From NCBI GenBank assembly GCA_964485585.1, contig CAZAJT010000031.1:1-12313 (forward strand): DNA of 12,313 nt. The letters are read 5' to 3'. The DNA is from CAZAJT01 sp964485585. GTDB lineage: Bacteria > Patescibacteriota > Microgenomatia > UBA1406 > GWC2-37-13. The number at the start of each line of letters is the position of its first letter. Position 1 is the stretch's first letter. Below, in pieces: positions 1 to 7,085 of the stretch. The notes beneath the pieces were generated by a model. The model had not been told where the DNA came from. It did no database searches and was given only the letters and a program-made list of their open reading frames with translations. Position numbers and translations under genes: made by a program.

Positions 1-100
1 TTCACGTATGAAAAAACGAAATCTCTCTCTCTATATTATTTCATTTCTCATTCTTGCTACATACTACATGCTACATGCTACCTGGGTAAGCGCACAACAA
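1..100 (+). repeat. Signal-peptide cassette, copy 1
   Basis: Positions 1-93 match 6087-6179 with three differences counted by eye (56, 70 and 77, all G here and A there). Similarity fades after position 93, where the mature protein begins. The match includes the seven bases before the ATG and may continue upstream of the window. Identity extends to silent positions, so it reflects recent copying or gene conversion rather than protein-level constraint alone. Confidence 0.85.
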
Positions 101-994
101 GTCTCCCTCTCAATCTCTCCTCCTCTTCTTGAAGTCTTCATCAAACCGGGGAAAACAATACTGGTGGGATACACTGTTGAGAATCACGGAGACCCAGTTA
201 TCCTGAAATCAGATGTCCGAACGTTTGAACCCCACGGCATAAACGGACAGATTCATATGAAAGATGAATTTGAAGGACCGATTCAGTTTGCGCTAGATAA
301 CGCAGATCTTGAGCTTCAATCACCGTTTTTTCTCAAGACTCGTGACCGACAACAATTATTACTTCGCATTCGGGTCCCCGTTGGTACGCCAGAGGGCGAC
401 TATTACTATAGTCTCCTTGCCCGGTCTCAACCACCACCAATTACCGAAGGAATTACTTCTTCCCGTGCTCAGGTTACGATTGCTGGAAACATTCTTATCA
501 CAGTGACCGAATCAGGAAATACTCAGGTGAAAGGTAAAATCAGCTTGTTTGATGTTTTAAGCGCGAACAAATTCAAAATATTTGATAGTTTTGACAAAAT
601 CCCGATTACGCTTCAGGTTGAAAACAAAGGAAAAAATATGTTTAAGCCGGAAGGAGAAATTGTACTCAAGGGCAAATTTGGGGAAAAGGCCACCTACACA
701 ATTGTACCGCAAAATGTACTGGGAGAATCACAACGACTTCTATCCGCTACGCCCTCAGCAACCATTGATTGTGAAAATCAAAATAACCAACGAATCTGCA
801 ATGGACCAATTTCCTTAATACTTTCAGGATTCTTTTTAGGAAAGTATACATTATCCGCGAACGTGCATTTTGGAGAAGGTTTGCCAACCTTTTTTGCATC
901 TGCTTACTTTATTGTCTTACCGCTGAAATTCATGATTGCTCTTTTTATACTTCTCGCCGGAACAGTATTTATAATAAGGCGGAATCGAAGTTAA
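8..994 (+). CDS. Secreted, C-terminally anchored Ig-like surface protein (DUF916/WxL-partner-like)
   Basis: A 328-residue envelope protein. Residues 1-29 form a signal peptide (basic MKKR start, hydrophobic core, likely cleavage after VSA). The mature part begins with a beta-rich stretch (LSISPPLLEV, then a KPGKT turn and YTVENHGDP) like the first beta-sandwich of DUF916/WxL-partner proteins. A second beta domain follows from about residue 165 to 295. A membrane helix at about 308-323 ends in RRNRS, giving outside-out topology with a short basic cytoplasmic tail. The ATG at 8 starts the signal peptide, but the frame is open to the window edge, so a slightly longer N-terminus is possible. The signal-peptide DNA is nearly identical to that of the gene at 6094 while the mature proteins are only distantly alike. 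It probably scaffolds or binds a secreted partner encoded upstream of the window, as the 6094 gene follows a secreted protein. The exact ligand is unknown. Confidence 0.8.
   Translation: MKKRNLSLYIISFLILATYYMLHATWVSAQQVSLSISPPLLEVFIKPGKTILVGYTVENHGDPVILKSDVRTFEPHGINGQIHMKDEFEGPIQFALDNADLELQSPFFLKTRDRQQLLLRIRVPVGTPEGDYYYSLLARSQPPPITEGITSSRAQVTIAGNILITVTESGNTQVKGKISLFDVLSANKFKIFDSFDKIPITLQVENKGKNMFKPEGEIVLKGKFGEKATYTIVPQNVLGESQRLLSATPSATIDCENQNNQRICNGPISLILSGFFLGKYTLSANVHFGEGLPTFFASAYFIVLPLKFMIALFILLAGTVFIIRRNRS
57..84 (+). repeat. In-frame heptamer array inside a signal peptide (4 units)
   Basis: Four consecutive 7-base units: CTACATA, CTACATG, CTACATG, CTACCTG. They encode the hydrophobic core of the signal peptide (TYYMLHATW). 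Because 7 is not a multiple of 3, gain or loss of one unit would shift the frame. The other copy at 6143-6170 also has four units, so there is no sign here of recent slippage. Confidence 0.8.
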
Positions 995-1006
995 CATCAA
1001 GAAATT

Positions 1007-1254
1007 AAATTCGAAGCACGAAGCACGAAATCCGAAACAATAGTTAAACTAAAAGCACAAAATCACAAATTACAAGCTCCAAATAAATTCCAAATCTCAA
1101 GTTCCAATAATCAAACTGTTTTGAATTTGAGTATTGGTGCTTATTTGGAACTTGATGCTTGGTAATTGGAATTTATAGTATTTGAATTTGTTTCGTGCTT
1201 CGACTCGCCTCGCTGATGACGCTTTGGCGAGGGCAGGTATTCGGATTTCGAATT
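1007..1254. repeat. Palindromic intergenic repeat region built of degenerate heptamers
   Basis: This fills the gap between the genes at 8 and 1358. The left arm reads as 7-base units starting with AA: AAATTCG, AAGCACG, AAGCACG, AAATCCG, AAACAAT (1007-1041), then AAATCAC, AAATTAC, AAGCTCC, an 11-base unit AAATAAATTCC, AAATCTC, AAGTTCC (1060-1105). The right arm (1120-1254) carries the same kinds of unit in reverse complement, including the odd 11-base unit, TTTCGTGCTTCG at 1190-1201 and GGATTTCGAATTT at 1242-1254. The 28 bases at 1073-1100 recur exactly at 8236-8263. No gene is supported here; a 60-codon minus-strand frame at 1141-1323 is only repeat-derived. Confidence 0.8.
1204..1232. other. 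GC-rich hairpin inserted in the repeat arm
   Basis: CCTCGC at 1208-1213 pairs with GCGAGG at 1227-1232 around a 13-base loop; a shifted pairing, CTCGCC (1204-1209) with GGCGAG (1226-1231), is also possible. It interrupts the right heptamer arm between its GTGCTTCG and GGATTTCG units, which are close together in the left arm. It looks like a small REP-type insertion. There is no T run, so it is not a standard terminator. Confidence 0.45.
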
Positions 1255-1341
1255 TAACAATCTAAGATCTATTATCATAGAGCCCCAAAAAAATCTCGTG
1301 CACGATTGTAGCATATAGTCCATTGTAAAAGCCCCAAGAAC

Positions 1342-1356
1342 CCTTCATGCTGAAGG
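1342..1356 (+). promoter_or_regulatory. Small hairpin abutting the comEA start codon
   Basis: CCTTCA and TGAAGG (1342-1347 and 1351-1356) form a perfect 6-bp stem with a 3-base loop, ending one base before the ATG at 1358. The right arm contains the only purine-rich GAAGG near the start, but it is too close to be a normal ribosome binding site. It could limit initiation; chance is also possible. A TATAGT at 1314-1319 is a possible -10 without a good -35. Confidence 0.3.
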
Positions 1357-1357
1357 T

Positions 1358-2011
1358 ATGATCAATATACCTGTCTTGCAAACGATCATCCATCGCTATA
1401 AGCTGGAAACCTGCCTGATTCTGATCGCGAGCATAACTGCAATCACATCTCTTGTGCTATTAATGCAATCCCGATTCATTGCAGAACAAACAGATGAGCC
1501 GGAGAACATTTCATACTTCGAAACACTAGCACCGATACGTCAGATTGCGGTAGAAATTGCCGGTGCCGTGGTAAAACCTGATGTATACGAGGTAGCTCAG
1601 AATACTCGGCTCAAAGATATTCTTGCGAAAGCCGGCGGGTTATCGCAAGATGCAGATAGCACATTTTTCCATCGCAACTTTAACCTCGCTCGGGTGGTAA
1701 AAGATCAGGAAAAATATTATGTACCGTCAGTCTACGAAATAGGAGAAGGACTCTATAGTGAAAGCCTCAGGACGGTAGAAACTGGTATACAAACTTATGC
1801 TACTATGGAGCCTCAAACGAACTTAACCCCAAAAAGGGTTTCCATGAATGCTGCAACCGTGGCTGAGCTCGACTCGCTTCCCGGCATCGGTGCCATTACC
1901 GCACAAAAAATTATTCAAAACAGACCTTACACGTCTGTAAACGAATTAATCGAGAAAAAAGTTGTTAAAAATGCCACCTTTAACGCAATTAGAGATTTAA
2001 TAACACTTTAA
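1358..2011 (+). CDS. comEA: ComEA-like competence DNA receptor (SLBB + helix-hairpin-helix)
   Basis: ComEA binds incoming double-stranded DNA outside the membrane and passes it to ComEC in natural transformation. The 217 residues show a single N-terminal membrane helix at about 19-36, an SLBB-type domain at about 63-125 (core VEIAGAVVKPDVYEV and LKDILAKAGGL), a short linker, and a C-terminal tandem helix-hairpin-helix module at about 163-217. The last contains the diagnostic MNAATVAELDSLPGIGAITA and the QNRPYTSVNELI loop. This order and length are typical of full ComEA. It opens an operon: the stop is followed after two bases by the ATG of the ComEC channel gene. No Shine-Dalgarno sequence sits at normal spacing. 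The HhH motif makes the family call firm; activity in transformation is inferred from the comEC neighbours. Confidence 0.93.
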   Translation: MINIPVLQTIIHRYKLETCLILIASITAITSLVLLMQSRFIAEQTDEPENISYFETLAPIRQIAVEIAGAVVKPDVYEVAQNTRLKDILAKAGGLSQDADSTFFHRNFNLARVVKDQEKYYVPSVYEIGEGLYSESLRTVETGIQTYATMEPQTNLTPKRVSMNAATVAELDSLPGIGAITAQKIIQNRPYTSVNELIEKKVVKNATFNAIRDLITL

Positions 2012-2013
2012 TA

Positions 2014-2823
2014 ATGCCTGAAGTAACGGTGTTCACCAGTATAGTTAACAGCTATTTTCCTGAACCACAAGCAAGTTTACTGAATGGCATTTTATTTGGT
2101 ACGCCAATCCAATCCTCATCTCTTTTCTACCAACAACTGCGCGAGGTCGGTCTTCTCCATATCGTGGTACTATCCGGACTCAACATTACGCTCTTGAGCA
2201 CCTTTGTAAGCTATGCATCTGCTTCCTTTGGCAGAATTATATCTTGCATGATAACGATACTATTAATCATTTTGTATGTTTTATTTGTTTCTCCCAAAGC
2301 CCCAATTGTGCGTGCAGCGATTATGAATGTTTTAACGTTCGCTGCTATTATACTGGGTAGACGCTCTCTCGCAATATATTCACTCCTTATCGCGGCAATC
2401 ATTACTGCAATTTTCTGGCCAGAGTGGTTAACCTCACTTTCTTTCTATTTATCGTATGCGGCAACGCTTGGAATCATTCTCTTTTCTCCGATATCTCAAC
2501 CGAATACTCATAGTAACAACCTGAGCAACTTTTTTCTATTCGTAAAAAACGATCTGCGGACTACTTTTGCTGCAAGCATGTTTACGATACCTATACTTTC
2601 GGTAGCATTTCATCAGATATCCCTTATTTCGCCACTCGCTAACCTTCTCATTTCATTCACCATCGCACCCCTTATGATACTTGGTTTTGCCACGGCGATA
2701 GTGGGAAAAATTAATTTCACGCTCGGTTCCTTGTTTGCGATCCCAACCTACGGCCTGCTTACCTATATGACGTTTGTCATTGAGTTAGTCTCGCAAATTC
2801 CGTTTGGGTTTGTTGAGTTCTAA
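2014..2823 (+). CDS. comEC: ComEC channel domain (Competence domain only), split from its nuclease-like domain
   Basis: ComEC forms the inner-membrane channel for single-stranded DNA uptake. This 269-residue protein holds only the Competence domain: many hydrophobic helices and the family signature at residues 46-58, GLLHIVVLSGLNI. The segment before it (LNGILFGTPIQSSSLFYQQLREVG) also matches the usual lead-in. The N-terminal hydrophobic/OB-fold part (DUF4131 region) of full ComEC is absent, and the metallo-beta-lactamase part is in the next gene, so the usual 700-800 residue protein is reduced and split. The start lies two bases after the comEA stop, implying translational coupling, and no Shine-Dalgarno sequence is seen. 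A TTG in the last codons (2804) could extend the next frame into this gene, but the ATG at 2834 is the better start. Split ComEC genes can still be functional as two chains; whether this pair is functional cannot be read from sequence. Confidence 0.9.
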   Translation: MPEVTVFTSIVNSYFPEPQASLLNGILFGTPIQSSSLFYQQLREVGLLHIVVLSGLNITLLSTFVSYASASFGRIISCMITILLIILYVLFVSPKAPIVRAAIMNVLTFAAIILGRRSLAIYSLLIAAIITAIFWPEWLTSLSFYLSYAATLGIILFSPISQPNTHSNNLSNFFLFVKNDLRTTFAASMFTIPILSVAFHQISLISPLANLLISFTIAPLMILGFATAIVGKINFTLGSLFAIPTYGLLTYMTFVIELVSQIPFGFVEF

Positions 2824-2833
2824 TTCAAAGATT

Positions 2834-3766
2834 ATGGATCATGCACCAGTAGGTAAAAAACTGTTTGCTATATCGCTCATTCTTTCTCTCGCTCTCCTTA
2901 TTGCAACAACCATACCTCACATCCTTCACCAACGTACGACTATTGTATTTTGCAATGTGGGACAAGGAGACGGCGCATACATTCGGGTAGAAAACCGTAT
3001 GGACATTGTAATTGATGCCGGCCCGGACAAATCAATACTCACCTGTCTTGGCAGATACATGCCGTTTTTCGACCGCACCATTGAGCTTGCGATCAATACT
3101 CATCCGCAAAAAGACCATTACTATGGTTTTCTTTATCTTATTGACCGCTACCGCGTGCAAAACTTATTCCTCAACCCAGTGCAAAGTACCAATCAATCAT
3201 TCCAGCAACTTCTGCTAAAAGCGAAGCAAAAAAAGGTAAATCTATCATTTCCTACCGCACCTACTCAATTGAAGATACGAAGTGCGCGCCTTTATTTTTT
3301 CTGGCCGCCTCAAACCATTACTCAAACGCAGCTGAAAGATTCCAACGATGCTTCTTTTATCGTTACGTTTGAACAGAATGCTGTCAAAACGCTCTTTACC
3401 GGAGACGCACCGCAATCGGTCTTGCAAACATTATTGGGAAAGTCTGAACTAAAAAGTGATATTCTGAAAATACCTCATCATGGCTCAAAAAACGGGTTAA
3501 CCCGCGAATTTTTCGCGTTAGCAGATCCAACCCTTTCGGTGATAAGTGTAGGTAAACGCAATAGCTACGGTCACCCAGCAAAAGAGATCCTAGAAATGTT
3601 TGAAGCCTCGAAACGAAAGTACTTTCGAACGGATAGGGATGGAGACGTGATCATAACTATGGAAAGATCAAAAATACATATTAAAACTCAAAATGGCGCC
3701 GAGCGCAGAAACGGGGAGAAGGCGCCAAAATTCAAGCACTCAGAAGAATGCTGCGGATTTCCTTGA
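2834..3766 (+). CDS. ComEC-type metallo-beta-lactamase domain protein, membrane anchored
   Basis: 310 residues from the ATG at 2834; a TTG at 2804 would add ten residues overlapping the previous gene. A membrane helix at about 10-30 anchors a metallo-beta-lactamase fold whose motifs are those of the ComEC C-terminal domain: FCNVGQGDGAYIRV (39-52), IDAGP (60-64), THPQKDH (89-95), FTGDAP (188-193), IPHHGSKNG (213-221) and SVGKRNSYGHP (238-248). The second metal-site histidine of the classic HxHxDH motif is Gln92, a position also often replaced in ComEC proteins (recalled, not checked). In transformation this domain is thought to degrade the non-transported strand or act near the channel exit. 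The last ~23 residues, after TQNG, look like non-conserved read-through and overlap the convergent gene at 3732. Confidence 0.9.
   Translation: MDHAPVGKKLFAISLILSLALLIATTIPHILHQRTTIVFCNVGQGDGAYIRVENRMDIVIDAGPDKSILTCLGRYMPFFDRTIELAINTHPQKDHYYGFLYLIDRYRVQNLFLNPVQSTNQSFQQLLLKAKQKKVNLSFPTAPTQLKIRSARLYFFWPPQTITQTQLKDSNDASFIVTFEQNAVKTLFTGDAPQSVLQTLLGKSELKSDILKIPHHGSKNGLTREFFALADPTLSVISVGKRNSYGHPAKEILEMFEASKRKYFRTDRDGDVIITMERSKIHIKTQNGAERRNGEKAPKFKHSEECCGFP
3694..3727 (-). terminator. Possible terminator of the PaaX-like gene
   Basis: TGGCGCC (3694-3700) and GGCGCCA (3721-3727) form a perfect 7-bp stem around a 20-base loop. On the minus strand it lies 5 bases past the stop of the PaaX-like gene and is followed by ATTTTGAGTTTTAA. 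The T run is broken, so this is a weak intrinsic terminator at best. It lies inside the final codons of the plus-strand ComEC-type gene. Confidence 0.4.
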
Positions 3767-4493
3767 AGATGTTGTAGGACTCGTATCCTATCCATTTCTC
3801 GCCGACCAACTCTACGGGCAGTCCCGGATCTTCCCGTAGAAGCCCAACATAATCATTGACGACTTTTCTAAACTTCTCCACTTTCTCCCCCTCTTTCGCG
3901 AGCGTCTCATGCCATTTCTTAAAGAGCTCACGATATTTTTTATCAAGATTTGACAATCCCCAGACTTTTTCGATGAGTACTGCGCGATCGCCAAAAATAT
4001 GATTAGATTCAAACGCCTGTATATATTGCTCCTCTTCTTTCTGACTCACCAACGAACGTAAACTATCGATCACCGGATGCGGAGTGATCCAAAATGATCG
4101 ATGCCACGGTCCAAGTCCCCAACCGGCAACTTCTCTTCTCAATCGATCACGAAGTTCTCTCTTTTTCTCCGGTATCTCATAGGAAAGTATTCTCCATTTT
4201 CCATCCCACGAGCCTCGCAAAAACCGTACGAATGGAAATTCCAAGCTCAACAGGACAAATCCCCGTTCGGTCAGCCGATACTGCGACCGCTCCGGCGTAG
4301 ATTCTTCTGATTCATAATTCTTTTCGATGATACCCTCTTTCAGAAGAGCCGATAATGTACCGCGGGTTTTTTGATTAAGTGATAAATCAAATGCCTGCTG
4401 TATCGGTTCAGTCAGAGAAACAAATGAAAGATTAACGTCTGAAAGAAGAAAAAGCATGAGCAATATTTTCGTCCGCCTCTCTTTAATTCCCAT
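3732..4493 (-). CDS. PaaX-family transcriptional regulator (winged helix + Cas2-like middle domain)
   Basis: 253 residues from the ATG at 4493. An upstream in-frame TTG at 4532 is rejected because it is the first codon of a good -35 box, TTGACA. Residues ~5-85 form a winged helix (RRTKILLMLFLL, then a recognition region and the wing SQYRLTERG). Residues ~96-150 carry the PaaX middle domain: WDGKWRILSYEIPEKKRELR, LRREVAGWGLGPWHRSFWI and TPHP, a ferredoxin-like fold related to Cas2. The Cas2 catalytic Asp position reads as Glu-Ile-Pro here, so nuclease activity is unlikely. The C-terminal ~100 residues are helical. PaaX proper represses phenylacetate catabolism; no such genes are nearby, so the ligand and targets are unknown. 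It is divergent from the surface-protein gene at 4611, with repeated GTTAC half-sites between them, and may control that gene or itself. Confidence 0.8.
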   Translation of the reverse strand: MGIKERRTKILLMLFLLSDVNLSFVSLTEPIQQAFDLSLNQKTRGTLSALLKEGIIEKNYESEESTPERSQYRLTERGFVLLSLEFPFVRFLRGSWDGKWRILSYEIPEKKRELRDRLRREVAGWGLGPWHRSFWITPHPVIDSLRSLVSQKEEEQYIQAFESNHIFGDRAVLIEKVWGLSNLDKKYRELFKKWHETLAKEGEKVEKFRKVVNDYVGLLREDPGLPVELVGEKWIGYESYNIFKEIRSILLSA

Positions 4494-4503
4494 ATTCCAT
4501 AAC

Positions 4504-4532
4504 ACTGTAACAGACGAAAGAAATGTTGTCAA
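4504..4532 (-). promoter_or_regulatory. Promoter of the PaaX-like gene, predicted leaderless
   Basis: On the minus strand, TTGACA (4527-4532) is followed by exactly 17 bases and then TACAGT (4504-4509). Ten bases later comes the ATG at 4493, so a normal start point would fall about 4-5 bases before the ATG, leaving no room for a ribosome binding site. This also decides the start codon. Confidence 0.75.
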
Positions 4533-4554
4533 TAGATATTTTGTGTCGAAAAAA

Positions 4555-4584
4555 CGTTACGTGTTACACGTTTCGCGTTACACG
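4555..4584. promoter_or_regulatory. Repeated GTTAC half-sites in the divergent intergenic region (candidate operator)
   Basis: GTTAC occurs at 4556, 4563 and 4577, i.e. 7 and 14 bases apart. GTTACACG is repeated at 4563-4570 and 4577-4584, and CGTGT/ACACG at 4560-4570 form a near-perfect palindrome. The block sits between the two divergent promoters, upstream of the -10 for the gene at 4611. A binding site for the adjacent PaaX-like regulator is a reasonable guess. The 7-base spacing also fits the heptamer repeats found elsewhere in the window, so it may instead be simple repeat DNA. Confidence 0.4.
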
Positions 4585-4594
4585 AATAATGCTA

Positions 4595-4600
4595 TATACT
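4595..4600 (+). promoter_or_regulatory. -10 box of the gene at 4611, predicted leaderless
   Basis: TATACT ends ten bases before the ATG at 4611, the same spacing as in the divergent promoter. No convincing -35 is seen; the best-placed hexamer overlaps the GTTAC repeats, which would suit an activated or repressed promoter. Confidence 0.5.
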
Positions 4601-4610
4601 GATATTACCT

Positions 4611-6065
4611 ATGAGACTTGTTTTTACGATTACTTTGGTAGCCATCGCTACCTTCATTCATCCGCCATCGATTGACACGGCAAACCTTACGAATGCTTCG
4701 GTGCTTCTTGGCAACGCGCGGCTCTCGTTTATCGCCGGCGTTACTACCGTGACTCATTCCGGTGAAACTTCTACGATAACCATTGATTCCTCGGGTAATC
4801 CAGATACTTCAACGGCAAATCTTTTTGCAAACGACACCGTGTGCATCGTTGCAAACAATGGAGCAAGCTGTAAAGGAAATAAAACCTACAAAGTTACGAA
4901 GGTGGAAAATCTATCAGTTACGGTATCGCCGAAGATTCAAGATACGGTAACAAGTAGTGATCTTCTCGTTGCTGCACAAACGGGAAGTATGAAAATCACC
5001 TTCACCACACAGACTGCTATCCCTGCAAATGGTGACATTATTGTTACGCTCCCCGCAATAGACAAGGATGGAAAAACGAACGACGGGACACCGGATTCAA
5101 ATACCAATATACAAACGAACGGATTTGACCTGAATCGAATAAAAACGAGTGATATCGGCGTCACCGGCTGTACAAATGCCAACTGGTCTGTCGCAGCCAT
5201 CACCCCCGGCACAGCAACTACAGATCACATCGTGAGAGTCGATCGTCGCTCAACGATTTGTGATGCAGGTTCAACGATAGCAATTACCATCGATACTACT
5301 CCCGGCATTATAAATCCTGCTCCCGTGACCAATCGTAAAAAAAATAATGCCGACATCTATACGATCGGTATAAAAACGAGAGATGCAGATGACGGAACGC
5401 TTGATTCGATACTCACGCGCGTCGCTCCCATCGAAGGGATGGTGACGGTCGGCGTCTCGCTTGGGGAAGGAATAGCGTTTACGCTATCGGGAGTATCTGC
5501 AGATACCGGCAGCTATTGTGGGGTAACAAGAACCCCATCGTCGCCCGATACTACAGCCAGCACAATACAATGGGGCACGGTGAATCAACCGGCCACGTTT
5601 CTTCAAGCAATCCAACAATTGAATGTGTCAACAAACTCTACGACCGGTTACTATGTTGCTCTTCAGGAAAATGACCAGATGGGAAGAAGTGGCGTCACCT
5701 GTCCGGGTCCTCACGCAAATTATGGACAAAGTTGCATTCAGGACACCATTTGTAACGAAGCTTCCTGCGACGAAAAAACAGCGCAAGACTGGTCAGACGA
5801 AACAAAATATCAAGGGTTTGGATACTCTATGCAAAATATCAACGGCGTTGACGCAGTCTTTACTTTTAACGAACGTGGCAGTAGTTTTTCCGCAAAACAA
5901 TTACCAGATAAGGAAGCAAACGAGCAGGCAGAGACTATCATGAAAAATTCCGGAAGCGTGAACTCGCATGATGTTGCTGTGTGTTATCGTCTCGCAATCC
6001 CGCCAGCTCAACCGGCAGGTTATTATTTTAATACGGTAACGTATACCGCTGTTCCAGTGTTTTAG
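4611..6065 (+). CDS. Secreted cysteine-containing beta-rich surface protein, family not recognised
   Basis: 484 residues. A signal peptide spans about 1-23 (MRLVFTITLVAIATFIHPP). The mature protein is rich in Thr, Ser, Asn, Val and Ala with alternating hydrophobic residues, i.e. stacked beta domains. Cysteines are frequent for such a protein (CIVANNGASC near 79-88, single Cys near 188 and 217, then a cluster TCPGPH, SCIQDTICNEASC at about 364-387), suggesting disulfides after export. The C-terminus ends in aromatic-flanked strands (GYYFNTVTYTAVPVF) with no membrane helix or sortase motif. WxL-type proteins also end in a beta domain held by a DUF916 partner, and the next gene, one base after this stop codon, encodes such a partner. 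I therefore read the pair as a secreted protein plus its membrane-anchored binder. That pairing is inference from order and general features; no catalytic motif is seen. Confidence 0.72.
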   Translation: MRLVFTITLVAIATFIHPPSIDTANLTNASVLLGNARLSFIAGVTTVTHSGETSTITIDSSGNPDTSTANLFANDTVCIVANNGASCKGNKTYKVTKVENLSVTVSPKIQDTVTSSDLLVAAQTGSMKITFTTQTAIPANGDIIVTLPAIDKDGKTNDGTPDSNTNIQTNGFDLNRIKTSDIGVTGCTNANWSVAAITPGTATTDHIVRVDRRSTICDAGSTIAITIDTTPGIINPAPVTNRKKNNADIYTIGIKTRDADDGTLDSILTRVAPIEGMVTVGVSLGEGIAFTLSGVSADTGSYCGVTRTPSSPDTTASTIQWGTVNQPATFLQAIQQLNVSTNSTTGYYVALQENDQMGRSGVTCPGPHANYGQSCIQDTICNEASCDEKTAQDWSDETKYQGFGYSMQNINGVDAVFTFNERGSSFSAKQLPDKEANEQAETIMKNSGSVNSHDVAVCYRLAIPPAQPAGYYFNTVTYTAVPVF

Positions 6066-6086
6066 CATGAAACAGGCAGCAATTTA

Positions 6087-6186
6087 TTCACGTATGAAAA
6101 AACGAAATCTCTCTCTCTATATTATTTCATTTCTCATTCTTACTACATACTACATACTACATACTACCTGGGTAAGCGCGCAGGAA
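6087..6186 (+). repeat. Signal-peptide cassette, copy 2
   Basis: This is the partner of 1-100: it differs at three positions in the first 93 bases, then diverges. It includes four heptamer units at 6143-6170 (CTACATA three times, then CTACCTG), more uniform than copy 1. The 5' limit cannot be defined because copy 1 is cut by the window edge. Confidence 0.85.
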
Positions 6187-7083
6187 TCCATCTCCATTCG
6201 CCTGACTCCTATCCGTCACGAGATCCAACTGCGGCCGGGAGAAGAATCCGAGATACCTATCACGTTATATAATCCGACTGACACGGTAGTTGTCGGTTCT
6301 TTCAAAGCGTATGATTTTATGGTGCAGGAAAAAAACGGAGCGCCGACTATTTTTGAAGATCCTACCTCGCTCAGTACCCGTTACTCAGCACGAACGTGGA
6401 TAAATATTCCTGCAAATGAAATCGCGATCCCTGTCCAGGAATCGATAACTCTGCCTATAACTATTTCAATCCCCAACGATGCACTACCGGGCGAAAAATA
6501 TGCAGCAGTGTTTTTTGAGATGTATAATAGTTCGTCTGGAGAGAATAACCCTAACAATGGAACGAACGTGTACACTGGATCGCGTATCGGATCACTGGTC
6601 ACCATTCGAATTCCCGGAATCACTCAGGAAAAAGCAGATGTCAGCGCTTTTTCCCTGCAACGCATTATCGAACAAGGTCCGATAACCATTGCTTTTGAGA
6701 TACATAACAGTGGAAGCTATAAAATTAGACCGCAGGGAACACTGAGCATTGCTGACTTGATTGGTAACGTTGTGGAAGAACAGAAATTGCCCGAATATAA
6801 CATTTTTCCCGATGCGTCGCGGGCATACCAATTTCAACTTGGAACGAGATGGATGCTGGGAAAATACCGTATAACACTGTCTGCAGTGTATGGAAATCAA
6901 GGCCAAACAATAATCCAAAGCACTGATATATGGATCATCCCATGGAAAGTAGTTATCACTCTTATCCTCTTCCTGCTCATTTTGTATTTTTTGATCAAAC
7001 ACCTTCAACAAGCGCCAAGAAAAGTAAACGGCGACCGGGAGAATACCGTTAGACTGTTGAAACAATCTAGGAAAAGAGATTGA
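6094..7083 (+). CDS. DUF916-like membrane-anchored Ig-like protein (WxL-partner type)
   Basis: 329 residues from the ATG at 6094, which matches the start of the paralogue at 8. An ATG at 6067, one base after the upstream stop, would add nine residues and is an equally possible coupled start. Residues 1-28 form a signal peptide cut near VSA. The first domain (SISIRLTPIRHEIQLRPGEE, then IPITLYNPTD) is the DUF916-type beta-sandwich, with the characteristic PGEKYAAVFFEM and GSRIGSLVTIRIPG segments at its end (about residues 130-180). A second beta domain follows (FEIHNSGSYKIRPQGTLSI, RWMLGKYRITLSAVYG), like the DUF3324 half of WxL-interacting proteins. A membrane helix lies at about 286-301 with a basic cytoplasmic tail of about 28 residues. 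Likely role: holding the secreted product of the preceding gene at the cell surface. Family-level assignment is by motif memory only. Confidence 0.8.
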   Translation: MKKRNLSLYIISFLILTTYYILHTTWVSAQESISIRLTPIRHEIQLRPGEESEIPITLYNPTDTVVVGSFKAYDFMVQEKNGAPTIFEDPTSLSTRYSARTWINIPANEIAIPVQESITLPITISIPNDALPGEKYAAVFFEMYNSSSGENNPNNGTNVYTGSRIGSLVTIRIPGITQEKADVSAFSLQRIIEQGPITIAFEIHNSGSYKIRPQGTLSIADLIGNVVEEQKLPEYNIFPDASRAYQFQLGTRWMLGKYRITLSAVYGNQGQTIIQSTDIWIIPWKVVITLILFLLILYFLIKHLQQAPRKVNGDRENTVRLLKQSRKRD

Positions 7084-7085
7084 TG

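Noticed and set aside
1007..1254. A CRISPR array in the repetitive gap
   Set aside because: The units are 7 bases long, degenerate and arranged as a palindrome. There are no 25-40 base repeats with unique spacers.
3732..4493. A Cas2 nuclease and hence a CRISPR locus
   Set aside because: The Cas2-like fold is the middle domain of a PaaX-type regulator with a winged helix in front. There is no Cas1 and no CRISPR array in the window, and the acidic catalytic position is altered.
4494..4532. Longer start (TTG at 4532) for the PaaX-like gene
   Set aside because: The TTG is part of a -35 box with a 17-base spacer to a -10, so these codons are most likely not transcribed.
6592..7065. 157-codon minus-strand frame opposite the DUF916-like gene
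   Set aside because: It is antisense to a well-supported coding region, has no recognisable domain, and its composition looks like a shadow frame.
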